Part shown: positions 16,896-26,800 of the stretch, piece after piece
Numbering within the stretch: the stretch's first letter is position 1
Layout of the letters: each line of letters begins with the position of its first letter
DNA from: Gammaproteobacteria bacterium
Lineage (GTDB): Bacteria; Pseudomonadota; Gammaproteobacteria; Ga0077536
Length of the DNA: 64,000 bases
Direction: 5' to 3'
Assembly (NCBI GenBank): GCA_021773835.1
Contig: JAJFJQ010000066.1
Span: 124,001 to 188,000 of the forward strand
Program-made: the position numbers and the translations under genes
Notes under the pieces: generated by a model
Told to the model about the DNA's origin: nothing
Database searches by the model: none
What the model saw: the letters and a program-made list of their open reading frames with translations, nothing else

Positions 16896-17660
16896 TCAGT
16901 AGATTCCGATGATCCACCCTTCAATATCGGCAAATCGACGTTCTGGTAGGGTTAGCGGCGGATTGAGGTATTGACGCAGCGCGCCGCGCCCATCCATATG
17001 CTTTAGCCAGATTGATATCGCGTAAGCATCATGCTCATCGGTCGTACGTTCGTCTTGCGGGTAACGTCTGCGAAATAAGGCTGAATACGCTTCCGCGACA
17101 ACCGACTTATCCTCAGGGACGTCGAACCCGTCAAACGGCCAAAAATGCACCTTATCCAAGAGTCCCGGGTAGCGGCGCATTTCACGTAGCCAAACAATCC
17201 CAGCATGAGTCGAGTTTGCAAGTGCACCCGCAACGTCGAATTGAAATACGCTGGCAGAATTAGGTGTCCATTTTTCGCACAAGCGCAGTTCATTTGCGTT
17301 ACCACTCGGTGGGTTATTTTCTCTGACAAAGTCGACGTACATATGGTCACGGTCGGTCGGCCACAAACTATGGAAGTGCTCTAGAAACTGAGACCAGGAT
17401 TTGAGCCCGTTGCGTTGCATATAGGACAAGGGAAACGAAAATCCATGATCGATGCCGATAATGCATCGATCGTCACCCATCAACTCCCGAATGCACCACG
17501 CAGAAATGTCTTTGCGGCACCAGTTGCGAGCACCGGCGCTTGGCACCGGCACAGATAAAGGGGTGCTCGCAGGTGTGGCACTGAATACCTGCAAGGCAGG
17601 CAGGCGGGACACTGGCGCCTGTCGCCCGCAGTAATCGATGCCTATGTAACGGTCAAACAT
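16896..17660 (-). CDS. DUF429-like protein (RNase H-like fold)
   Basis: The product is 254 residues. YIGIDYCG at the start and IIGIDHGFSFPL further in look like the two nucleotide/metal-binding strands of an actin/RNase-H-like fold. Later VAEAYSALFRRRYPQ and DEHDAYAISIWL resemble the EAYPA and DAxDA motifs of DUF429 proteins. The function is unknown; nuclease or NTP-binding roles have been suggested for the fold. No signal peptide or membrane helix is visible. The neighbouring genes are unrelated. A 290-base gap on the upstream side of the preceding GGDEF-cupin gene (16606-16895) holds nothing I can identify. Confidence 0.7.
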   Translation of the reverse strand: MFDRYIGIDYCGRQAPVSRLPALQVFSATPASTPLSVPVPSAGARNWCRKDISAWCIRELMGDDRCIIGIDHGFSFPLSYMQRNGLKSWSQFLEHFHSLWPTDRDHMYVDFVRENNPPSGNANELRLCEKWTPNSASVFQFDVAGALANSTHAGIVWLREMRRYPGLLDKVHFWPFDGFDVPEDKSVVAEAYSALFRRRYPQDERTTDEHDAYAISIWLKHMDGRGALRQYLNPPLTLPERRFADIEGWIIGIY

Positions 17661-17843
17661 CCACGAAAATCATAATTGAGTTAACTTCGTATCTTATCGC
17701 TTTGTGGTGATCATCGGACCCGCTTGCTACGCCGTACAACGCGACGGCTAGCCGCCAGTCCGCGAAGTCCGAGCATAAACGAGGCGCACATCGCATTTTG
17801 TGGCACCCAAACCCGCGATCCCCCCAGATTTCTTGAGTAATTC

Positions 17844-19658
17844 GTGATCCCGGACGATTATCAAACAATGGGAACCGGGGACTCTGCGCACACGCAAGCG
17901 ATTCCGCCAGCATCTAAATTGCTGTGGTACGAGATCCAGTCCGTTCTTGGACAAGGTGGGTTCGGGATAACTTACCTTGCCCGAGACCCCAATCTCGACC
18001 AAGACGTCGCCATCAAAGAATACCTCCCTGCCGGTTTCGCCGCGCGAGACCGCGATGGCCTGGTCAAACCGCTAACCCCAAGCCATGAAGACGATTATCG
18101 ATGGGGATTAGAGAGATTTATAGCCGAGGGTCGCACGCTTGCGCGTTTTGATCACCCCGGCATCGTTCGTGTTTTATCGGTGTTCGAACAAAACGGAACC
18201 GCCTACCTCGTTATGCGTTACGAGAAGGGCGAGGCAATGTCGGCCATGCTGAAGCGCGAAAGGACCATCGACGAAGCTCGGCTAATGCAAATTCTGCATG
18301 AGGTAATGGACGGCTTAGCCCAGGTCCACGAAGCCGGATTTATTCACAGGGACATCAAACCAGCAAATATTTACATTCGAGAAAACGGATCAGCGGTGCT
18401 ACTCGATTTCGGTGCCGCGCGGCAGGCGCTAGGTATCCAAACGCAAACCTTAACGACCCTCGTCTCACCGGGCTATGCCCCATTCGAACAATACTATTCC
18501 AACGGTACCGCGCAAGGACCGTGGACGGATATCTACGCCTTGGGCGCAACTGCGTATCGCTCAATCACCGGGAAGGCACCGCTGCCGGCGGTCGACCGTA
18601 GCCAGCAGATCCTCAATGGCGACGCAGATAATTTTGTCACTACCAAAGACATTGGGATTTCCGGGTATTCGCCGGCACTCCTCAACGCCGTCGACTGCGC
18701 GCTCGCGTTTCGCGATTCCGAACGGCCCAGGTCGATCGCCGAATGGCGCGAAATGCTCGATGGTATTGCCGTCGCGGACGTCAAGCTTGTACCGATTGCA
18801 GACGAACATAACGGTACACATCAAACGCGCGATGCAGATACCGAAAGCGACTATCCACCGACGGTGGTGCTTTTGGATGACGACTCCGAAGCACCTACAG
18901 CGATTGCAGGTGCCGAATCGGACCCCAACACCCAAGGCTTCAGAAAGTGGGTCAACTGGAAGACCTTCGGCAGTGCCGCAGTTTTAGTCATAGCACTACT
19001 CGCCTTGCTGCCCAAAGAAGAGGTTGAGCGGACAACGAGAGTGACCGAAACTCCGAGGCACAACCCGGCATCGGTTCGGAGCGGTGTCGGTGAACATGCA
19101 ACGATGCCGGATAACAAAACTCAAGCTATTGAAGCTCCACAACAGCAGCCTAAGCTCTCGGTTACTACTGAAAGTTCACTCGACAACCCGGTTTCAGCAT
19201 CCAGTAGCGTCGATCGTCACCGGATCAAATCCCTGCTCGCGCAAGCCGACGCAGATATCGGTGCGCTCAGACTAACTACGCCGATGGGGAATAATGCATT
19301 GGAGAAATTCAACACCGTATTGTTTCTCGATCCGACGAATGAAACCGCAAAAAAAGGTATCGATCGGATTGTCGAAAAATACCTACAGCTGTCAAACAAT
19401 GCGGCCAAACAAAATGACGTTGCCGGCGCCCGATCGTATCTCGATCGAGCAAGCGCGATCCAAGCTGACCATCCGGCAGTGCTATCTGCGAGGACGCGAT
19501 TGGCAAACCAGGTGGCGCAAGCGCACAATTACACGCTCTCCGATCGCGCCGCACGAGCTACGGGTGATTCGACCCGCAGGTTACGGGCCAGTGCAAAAAA
19601 ACTGCGTAAGAAAACCTATCGCGAGGCGCGAAGGATCCTACGGGACATTCAACGTTAG
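17844..19658 (+). CDS. Ser/Thr protein kinase 1 with single TM helix and extracytoplasmic repeat module
   Basis: This is a 604-residue Hanks-type kinase. The glycine loop is GQGGFGITYLA (36-46), catalytic Lys58 lies in VAIKEYLP, HRDIKPAN begins at 168 and DFG is at 188-190; the APE region reads SPGYAPFEQYY. A membrane helix spans about 374-390, followed by an extracytoplasmic part with one TPR-like module (about 459-556) and a strongly basic C-terminus (RRLRASAKKLRKKTYREARR). The module is shared with the two other kinases in this window. The frame starts with GTG at 17844; an ATG at 17868 is an alternative. No phosphatase or obvious substrate gene is adjacent. Confidence 0.9.
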   Translation: MIPDDYQTMGTGDSAHTQAIPPASKLLWYEIQSVLGQGGFGITYLARDPNLDQDVAIKEYLPAGFAARDRDGLVKPLTPSHEDDYRWGLERFIAEGRTLARFDHPGIVRVLSVFEQNGTAYLVMRYEKGEAMSAMLKRERTIDEARLMQILHEVMDGLAQVHEAGFIHRDIKPANIYIRENGSAVLLDFGAARQALGIQTQTLTTLVSPGYAPFEQYYSNGTAQGPWTDIYALGATAYRSITGKAPLPAVDRSQQILNGDADNFVTTKDIGISGYSPALLNAVDCALAFRDSERPRSIAEWREMLDGIAVADVKLVPIADEHNGTHQTRDADTESDYPPTVVLLDDDSEAPTAIAGAESDPNTQGFRKWVNWKTFGSAAVLVIALLALLPKEEVERTTRVTETPRHNPASVRSGVGEHATMPDNKTQAIEAPQQQPKLSVTTESSLDNPVSASSSVDRHRIKSLLAQADADIGALRLTTPMGNNALEKFNTVLFLDPTNETAKKGIDRIVEKYLQLSNNAAKQNDVAGARSYLDRASAIQADHPAVLSARTRLANQVAQAHNYTLSDRAARATGDSTRRLRASAKKLRKKTYREARRILRDIQR

Positions 19659-19701
19659 CAACGATCTCGGCATTGCTGGTGGTCCGCGGTGTACTTCACC
19701 T

Positions 19702-21732
19702 CTAGTTGCCGAACAAACCTTTGAATACACCTTTCACCTTTGCGCCAGCACCTTTGATCGCATTTTTAGTTTTATCGGTAGTCGATTTGAGTACGGATTG
19801 ATCTGCCGCCGATTCACCATTGGCGCCGTCAACTGAAGCTTCACCACGCGCGATTGCACACACATCCGCATCTGCTGTAACGCGATCGAAAATGCCTTCT
19901 GCCAATATCGATAAACCCACCGTCGCGACCGCCGCACCAACCTTAATACCGGCCGTTGCCGCACCCTTAGCGTCGGTTTTTACCTGCGGATTAGACAGCG
20001 TTCCGCCGAGCCGCACGAAATCTGCGAGGCTTGTGAGGTTAAGCCCGAGTCCTTCCCGCGGTTTGGGTTTCGCACCGATGTCGATTTTTTCCGTCCGCAA
20101 ATCTACTGTTCCGCCGCCCAGGATCGCGAGCTTATTGGTCAACACCCCGATCCCAGTGTCATTACTGGCAACCCCATTCACAATGGGAAAGCGCACGGCA
20201 ACACATTCGACCTCGGTCGTATTATCTACCGAACTTAGCGGATTTAAATGATCAAGCAACGACATCACGAGGTCCGCACCCGCAAGTCCAGCCGCATCGT
20301 TATTGATGGAAGTTGCCCCCGTTTTCGCGAAAGCAATACCGTTGGCGCTTGCCATGATATCCGCCAGCGAGCTGCCCTTACCGTCCACGGTTAAGATGAC
20401 ATCGGTCATGCCACCTGTCACTCGACTACCCTCCGCAAGTGCAGGGAGTTTGGCGAGTGACATTCCTACGATCGACAAGTCCAATTTTGTGTGCAGCCTA
20501 TCGCCATCCACTTCCATTTCGACCTCGGCAGTAAGCTTTCCACCACCGATGTCCGCGCTTAATGGTTTTATTTCCATTACGCCGTCATCGATGGAAAAGT
20601 AAATGGCGATCTTCGACACTGCTAATTTATTGCTGATGAGCTGGTCAACCGCAAGATCTAGACCGACCTCGATTTGCTCAAGCCAGTCGAAGGATTGGGC
20701 TTGTTGGGAAAAGATCCGATCGCTGGGTGTAGCGTCTGTGTCACCCGCCGCAAAATCTCTGGTATCGATCTGCGGCGCGGTAACCTTGCCGTTGATCCGC
20801 CAACGATCTTTTACTGCTGCTACCGTAAGATCGCCGGTAATGACACTATCGGCTACCTGAAGTCGCATATTTTGTAGCGAATAGCCTTTCGTAGTATCGG
20901 TTACGGTCGTTTTGAAATCGACGGGGCCATGATCGGACAGTGGGACATCAAAAGGGGCCGACAACAAAGCGAGTTGCGGCGAGCGCATCGTAATATCCAA
21001 TTTTATTCCACGTCCTACAAGCGGCTCCTGTAATTCGCCCTTGGTCGTAAACCTCGCCTCGCCAGCGCTGCCATTCAAATCAATTGCATAAGGCTCGTTT
21101 GCTAGTAAACGTTTAATGGGAGAAATCGAACCGTTTATGCCCAATTGCAATTCATCGACGACCGCTTCTACTCCAACGTTCAATGGCTGACCGAAACCAT
21201 TTGGCCGCAACTGCAAATTTTTAATATCGATTTCTCTGGCGTCCCGCCCGTATCCGCGATACTCAATGACGGTTCGAGTGATTGTTACCTGATCCAAATC
21301 AAATCGCGGCATCGTTTCGGATGCTTGGCTGTCATCAGGCTCGTCATCGATCTCCAAGATCCAATTTCCACGCCCCTTAGAATCGGTCTCTATTGAGATG
21401 TGGGCGCCGATTATCGTGAGACGTTTCAAGGCTATGTCCGCGGACAGCAGCGGCAGCAGTGCCAACTGCGCTTCGGCGCGCTGCACTGTTACCATATTTT
21501 CGCGAGCAGCCGACTTTACGTTTCCGAACGCGATCCCATCAGCAGCAATGGTCGGAAGTAGTGAAATCTTCAGGCGAATATCGCCGTGAATCGAAAAATC
21601 TCTACCGGTCCTGCCTTCGACAAGTTCAACGAGTGCGTCTTTATATTGATTGACATCGAGCGATGCGAGGTAGGCTCCGGCGATGCCGATGAGAACTATC
21701 AGGCTTCCCGCAATTCGAATCACCCACTTCAT
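19702..21732 (-). CDS. AsmA family protein
   Basis: This 676-residue envelope protein has an N-terminal membrane anchor (about 5-24), followed by a long beta-rich periplasmic region. The AsmA signatures are visible: the N-terminal QYKDALVELVEGRTGRDFSI and near the C-terminus VSNPQVKTDAKGA preceded by LTSLADFVRLGGTL. AsmA-family proteins are thought to form hydrophobic bridges for phospholipid transport or to affect outer-membrane assembly. It runs convergently with kinase 1 and is followed at its upstream side by ChaC on the same strand (52-base gap), so the two could be co-transcribed. Confidence 0.88.
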   Translation of the reverse strand: MKWVIRIAGSLIVLIGIAGAYLASLDVNQYKDALVELVEGRTGRDFSIHGDIRLKISLLPTIAADGIAFGNVKSAARENMVTVQRAEAQLALLPLLSADIALKRLTIIGAHISIETDSKGRGNWILEIDDEPDDSQASETMPRFDLDQVTITRTVIEYRGYGRDAREIDIKNLQLRPNGFGQPLNVGVEAVVDELQLGINGSISPIKRLLANEPYAIDLNGSAGEARFTTKGELQEPLVGRGIKLDITMRSPQLALLSAPFDVPLSDHGPVDFKTTVTDTTKGYSLQNMRLQVADSVITGDLTVAAVKDRWRINGKVTAPQIDTRDFAAGDTDATPSDRIFSQQAQSFDWLEQIEVGLDLAVDQLISNKLAVSKIAIYFSIDDGVMEIKPLSADIGGGKLTAEVEMEVDGDRLHTKLDLSIVGMSLAKLPALAEGSRVTGGMTDVILTVDGKGSSLADIMASANGIAFAKTGATSINNDAAGLAGADLVMSLLDHLNPLSSVDNTTEVECVAVRFPIVNGVASNDTGIGVLTNKLAILGGGTVDLRTEKIDIGAKPKPREGLGLNLTSLADFVRLGGTLSNPQVKTDAKGAATAGIKVGAAVATVGLSILAEGIFDRVTADADVCAIARGEASVDGANGESAADQSVLKSTTDKTKNAIKGAGAKVKGVFKGLFGN

Positions 21733-21784
21733 TGATCCGTTTTACTCCAAGGTGAGGTTAAGTTAATCCGCGTCTATGATACTG

Positions 21785-22312
21785 CTATGGGTTATCGACG
21801 AAATGCTGCACGGCATGTGCTAGGGCCTCTACGTCGTCGTCGCGTATCCCGGCCCTTCCTAGCGCGTCCGCGAGCCTCAGCACGTATTCCACATTATCGC
21901 CGCTATCTCCAGAACTTTCTCGCACTTGCTTTGCAATCTTGCTGATCGGTGCAGGGCCGAGGAAATTGTCATTCTCCGGCGGCGCATAGTAGGTCAGCGC
22001 CACTGCGGAAGATGCGTCGGCAAACTCAATAGGTACCGTTAATCGTACATATCCGCCACTCTCTCTTAGGTCGAGTGCGTCGAAAATTTCTTGTGAGTCC
22101 TGGCCATCAATATCAAAGGCAACGCCCCAGCACTGTGCACTCTCGTCTTCAACTAATGTAACAACTCGGCCGGGCGCATGAGGGGTCCCGCGATGATCCG
22201 GTGAACCCTGCCAAAACCGGCGTCGCCATCCGCGAACTCGCGCTGACCGAGCGCTGGCGTACGCGAAGGAGGGCCGCCAAATTAGAGAGCCGTAGCCAAA
22301 TACCCAAGCCAT
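21785..22312 (-). CDS. chaC: ChaC-type gamma-glutamylcyclotransferase
   Basis: The 175-residue protein has the family opening WVFGYGSLIWRP, the basic stretch VRGWRRRFWQGSPDHRGTPH and the GRVVTLVEDE segment typical of ChaC, which cleaves glutathione to 5-oxoproline and Cys-Gly in the cytosol. The catalytic glutamate is probably in LDLRESGGYVR. Length matches the family (about 175-230). It sits upstream of the AsmA gene on the same strand. Confidence 0.88.
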   Translation of the reverse strand: MAWVFGYGSLIWRPSFAYASARSARVRGWRRRFWQGSPDHRGTPHAPGRVVTLVEDESAQCWGVAFDIDGQDSQEIFDALDLRESGGYVRLTVPIEFADASSAVALTYYAPPENDNFLGPAPISKIAKQVRESSGDSGDNVEYVLRLADALGRAGIRDDDVEALAHAVQHFVDNP

Positions 22313-22885
22313 GGACTAGTGGCCGTGCGGAACGAGGACGTGTGACATCGGTATCAGGGGGCGATAAAAAATGAGCTATTGGACAACCATTCAGTGGCAG
22401 TGCATATATTGCGGCCGCTACCGAAGTGAGGATAACCGAAGTCGAAGCAAGGAAAAAACTGCGCTCGGAATTCCGAGCGCAAAGGTCAGGCAGTATTAGG
22501 GGACGTGCTTGACGAAACGGAGTTCATCCAAATCGTCACGAACGTAGTGAGAACGGGCCAGATCTCCAAAATCACCCGCAGGGTAGTACGGTGTGGTTAC
22601 GGAGTTTAAAGTCCGGCAAAAACGATCGCTCGTATTATCGGCTTGTATCGAGACTCGCTCTCCCCTAGCGTTCGCATCATAAAGACGTCCAGCGGAACGC
22701 AAATCGCCCAAATGGGGTAGTGCAAAACGGCAAATTCACTCACGGTGTGCAACGATGGTCGTATGTGTGGACTAAATACCCGCGATTAACAGCAGCAGAC
22801 GTCAGTATTTTGACATTGTAGAAACGCTAGCGGTCCGCAACGCCGAAAAATTGACTACATACGGATCGATCCCGGGACGTCCGTT
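22313..22885. other. Intergenic region with a minus-strand terminator
   Basis: These 573 bases hold one clear element, the terminator at 22453-22480. Between it and the regulator gene that ends at 22886 are about 400 bases without a convincing gene. A minus-strand frame (22496-22711) can be read from a TTG into about 71 residues ending close to the terminator, but it lacks a ribosome-binding site and any recognisable motif. The stretch may be a long 3' untranslated region, a small RNA, or encode a small protein. Confidence 0.4.
22453..22480 (-). terminator. Rho-independent terminator
   Basis: A perfect 20-base palindrome, GCGCTCGGAATTCCGAGCGC (22461-22480), is followed on the minus strand by AG and six T residues (22458-22453). 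Stem, loop and T-run order fit an intrinsic terminator for minus-strand transcription, that is, for the regulator at 22886-23623 or a transcript between them. Confidence 0.8.
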
Positions 22886-23623
22886 CTACCTCGCTTGCTT
22901 AAGTTGGCTAAATAGGCCGTACTCCCATTGGCGTACGGCTAATACCATTGTGGTTCCACGTCGCTCGGTTAAAGGCAGGCGTTCGTCGTCGCGTTGCAAG
23001 TCGGTGAACTCTTCGGCCAGCCGTTCCATCTTTCGTTGAAACAACTCGTTCGACGCTAGGGAAATAAGGCCGCTTACGGATATTAATCGCTCGGTTTTTT
23101 TGTCGAAACGCGAAGCGAAGAACTCCTGCTCGACCTTGGCTTGAAAGAATCGCTGTATGGGTCCGTTTTCGCGCCAGCTAAAATTCGACGAAATGAGTAA
23201 CTTGATCCGATTTTTCGGCAGCAGCTCTATGATTTTTAAGCGATCGAGATGCGCTAATTTTTGAATTAGATCTGTTTCTGAGATCGCATATTCCGCAATA
23301 ATATCTTCGAAAGTAAATTTGTTAAGCACGCACACCGCAACCACCAAAAGAACTGTGTCATCGACGATTTGCTGCTCTTGCGCTTCGCTGAGTTCTTTCG
23401 TCTTCGACACCCGGCCGTTCATCATTTGCACCAGATCGGTTATCTCGATACTCATCAAATTGCATATCTGATCTAACCGTTGCAAGGACAAACTGTTCGA
23501 TGCGAACAAGCGTTTGACGCTCGCTTCGGAGAGTTCGAGCGCGTGCGCTACATCACGATAAGTTTTGCCATGGGCCTTTAGCGCTTGTTTAAGTGTCTCA
23601 ACGAGTGCGATTGTTTGTGCCAT
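22886..23623 (-). CDS. XRE-type HTH regulator
   Basis: The 245-residue protein has an N-terminal lambda-repressor-like HTH (KTYRDVAHALELSEASVKRL followed by NSLSLQRLDQICNLM). The C-terminal part of about 170 residues is mostly helical and includes a second wHTH-like segment (FTFEDIIAEYAISETDLIQK, then LDRLKIIELLPKNRIKLL). It is divergent from the Aas-type gene with a 264-base spacer, which suggests control of the lipid/glycerol cluster; this is inference. It is not a GlpR (DeoR-family) protein. A candidate operator lies in the spacer. Confidence 0.85.
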   Translation of the reverse strand: MAQTIALVETLKQALKAHGKTYRDVAHALELSEASVKRLFASNSLSLQRLDQICNLMSIEITDLVQMMNGRVSKTKELSEAQEQQIVDDTVLLVVAVCVLNKFTFEDIIAEYAISETDLIQKLAHLDRLKIIELLPKNRIKLLISSNFSWRENGPIQRFFQAKVEQEFFASRFDKKTERLISVSGLISLASNELFQRKMERLAEEFTDLQRDDERLPLTERRGTTMVLAVRQWEYGLFSQLKQAR

Positions 23624-23776
23624 CAGATTTATCCCACCTACAATTGACCTGCCGTTAAGCGAATGAGCATTTAGCCAAAATTCCCGTTCGAGGTACCGGC
23701 CTTAGTCATTTCTCGTTGTTGCTGTTGCAAAGCTGACCTTACCGTCATGGGTGATGCAAAGCCCGCAAATGGCCTA

Positions 23777-23795
23777 AGTATTGTAATACGATACT
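23777..23795. promoter_or_regulatory. Candidate operator (inverted repeat)
   Basis: AGTATTGTAATACGATACT contains nested inverted repeats: GTATT-GT-AATAC (23778-23789) and AGTAT (23777-23781) with ATACT (23791-23795). It lies in the spacer between the XRE-type regulator and the Aas-type gene, a plausible repressor site. No footprint or second copy was established. Confidence 0.35.
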
Positions 23796-23887
23796 ATCAG
23801 ATCATGTGCGCGCGTCCTCGCTCAATATCGTTGCGACAGATGAGCCCTTAGTTGAAGATAGCCATCAAATTCGACAGGAAAAAGTAG

Positions 23888-26800
23888 ATGCTCGATGTCA
23901 TCAAAATCCGTGGCTTTATCGCCTTCACTGCGATGGTTTTTCTCAACGCGTTTGTCGATCTCGGCCACAAAATCATCGTCCAAAACACGATCTTCAAGGC
24001 CTATGACGGCGATATACAAATAATATTGACCGCCATCGTCAACGGCCTGATCCTATTACCGTTCGTATTGTTGTTTTCGCCTGCGGGATTCATTTCCGAC
24101 CGCTTCGCGAAAACCGGCGTTATGCGCACCAGCGCGTGGCTAGCCGTCATCGTGACGCTACTCATCACCTACAGCTACTACCACGGGTATTTCCTCGCTG
24201 CCTTTGCACTCACGTTTATTCTCGCGATTCAGAGCGCCATTTACTCCCCGGCAAAGTACGGCTACATCAAAGACCTCGCTGGCACAAAGAAACTTGCTGA
24301 AGCAAACGCCTTGGTCCAAGTGGCGACAACAGTCGCGATACTTTTGGGTACTTTTGCCTTCTCAATCTTATTTGAAAATCGCTTGGCCGGATTCGCGATC
24401 ACAAACGAGAGTTCGATCCTTGAGACGATTGCCCCGATTGGGTGGTTCCTCGTTGCCGGATCGGTACTCGAATTGATCTTGGCCTACCGACTTCCGCGCT
24501 CGAAACCCGTAGCCGACGCACTCAGCTTCAAATGGCGACCGTATTTAAGCGGCGCGTACCTGCGGGATAACCTCAACCTGATTTGGCGACACGATGTGAT
24601 TTGGCTGTCCATTGTCGGGCTGTCGATTTTTTGGGCGATAGCGCAAGTAGTCCTCGCCAGTTTTCCAGCATTTACCAAAAGCGAAATGGGGATCACCAAC
24701 ACCATCGTGATCCAGGGACTCATGGCGTGCGCCGGTATCGGCATCGTGTTTGGGTCGTCGATGGCTTCGAGGGCCTCAAAGAACCATATCGAGACGGGAC
24801 TTATTCCTATCGGCGCAATGGGTGTCGCGATTTCAATTATTTTGCTGCCGACTTTACAAAGCCCCTATGCGCTCGGCTTGAATTTTATTGCACTCGGGTT
24901 TCTTGGCGGTTTGTTTATCGTTCCGCTGAATGCTTTGATTCAATTTCACGCGCAAGAGAGCGAACGAGGCCGCGTACTAGCCGGAAATAACCTCATACAA
25001 AACATAACGATGCTGGCCTTCCTCGGGCTGACGATCGGGTTGGCATACGTTGAAATCGATGTACGTTTCCTATTTATGATCCTCGCCGTCACAGCGGTCG
25101 GTGGTGCCATCTACACGGTCTATAAAGTTCCAGAGTCGCTCGTTAGATTTATCGTTGACCAAGTTTTCTCCAGCAAATACCGCTTGCAGATCGTTGGCTT
25201 TGAAAACTTTCCTGAATCAGGTGGAGTATTGTTGTTGGGTAACCATATAAGTTTTATCGACTGGGCCATTGTACAAATGTCGAGCCCGCGCCCCGTTCGC
25301 TTCATTATGGAACGGAGTATTTACGAGCGCTGGTATCTCAAGTGGTTTTTAGATTTCTTTGGTTGTATCCCTATCTCCGCAGGCCAATATCAACAGGCGC
25401 TCGACCAAGTAACGAACTTACTTAACCAGGGCGAGGTTGTGTGCCTATTCCCAGAGGGCACGGTCAGCCGCAATGGACAACTAACTGAATTTAAGCACGG
25501 CTACGAAAAGGCGGCGGCAAACGCAAGTGGCGTCATCCTGCCATTTTATTTGAGAGGCCTTTGGGGGAGCAGCTTTTCCCGTTCAAATGCCGGCCTACGC
25601 GAGCATCGTAAAAGCGGCCGCAAGCGTGAAATCGTAATGGCCTTCGGCGCGGCGCTACCTATGCACACCGAAGCGGATGAGTTGAAGCAAAAGATCTTCG
25701 ATTTATCGGTAAGTGCTTGGCACCAGTACACGGAATCGCTACCAGACGTCGCGGCCGCCTGGCTCGCCACTGCAAAACGATTAGGTTCGAATATCGCGAT
25801 CACTGATAGCAACGGCCAGGAGTTTACCCATCGACGGGTTGCGACCGGTGTACTGTTACTAGCGCGAGTTATTAATAAGCAGTGTCGTGGTCAGAACGTC
25901 GGGGTGTTGTTGCCGACCTCAAGCGCTGGCGCCATAACGAATCTGGCTGTGCTGAATTGCGGTAAAACGACTGTCAATTTGAACTACACGGCGAGTACGG
26001 ACAGTCTACTAAACGCGATCGGCAACGCCGAAATCGATACTATTATCACCTCGAGAAAATTCGTCGAACGTTTAGAGAAACGCGGCATTGACCTCGCGCC
26101 GCTCGCATCAACCGTATCGTTGATGTACCTGGAAGATGAGCTGGGGGCGCCCTCCAAACTCAACAAGCTCCTTACGCTTGCACTCTTTACACTCACGCCG
26201 ACCGCAATCCTTCTGCGCTTATTTCACCGTCGGGTGGCCATAGATGCGCCGGCTGCCATTTTGTTTTCGAGCGGCAGTGAGGGGGTGCCTAAGGGCGTGG
26301 TGCTTTCACACAAGAACATCATGTCCAACATACGTCAGGTGTCGGATGTACTGAACACCGAGTCAGACGACATCGTCATGGCGACATTACCGCTGTTCCA
26401 CGCATTCGGTCTTACGGTGACGACTTTCATGCCCTTGATAGAAGGGATCCCGATGGTTACTCACCCAGATCCCACGGATGCACCTAATATCGGTAAAGCG
26501 GTGGCGAAATATAGGGCGACAATTCTACTCGGCACCTCGACCTTCTTTCGCTTGTATACAAAAAATAAGCGCGTATTACCGTTAATGTTTAATTCGTTGA
26601 GAATTGTCGTTGCGGGGGCCGAGAAGCTTTCACCAAACGTACGTGACGAATTTAAACTAAAATTCAATAAGGATATTCTTGAGGGCTATGGCGCCACCGA
26701 GACGACTCCTGTCGCAAGCGTAAACATTCCGGACGAGCTCGATATTCGTAGCTGGAAGGTACAGCGCGGTGTCAAGGCCGGGACGGTTGGAATGCCGTTA

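Noticed and set aside
22461-22480. 20-base palindrome read as an operator
   Set aside because: The following run of six T on the minus strand makes an intrinsic terminator the better reading.
22496-22711. Minus-strand frame of 71 codons next to the terminator
   Set aside because: It has a TTG start without a Shine-Dalgarno and no recognisable motif, so it is kept only as a possibility in the intergenic entry.
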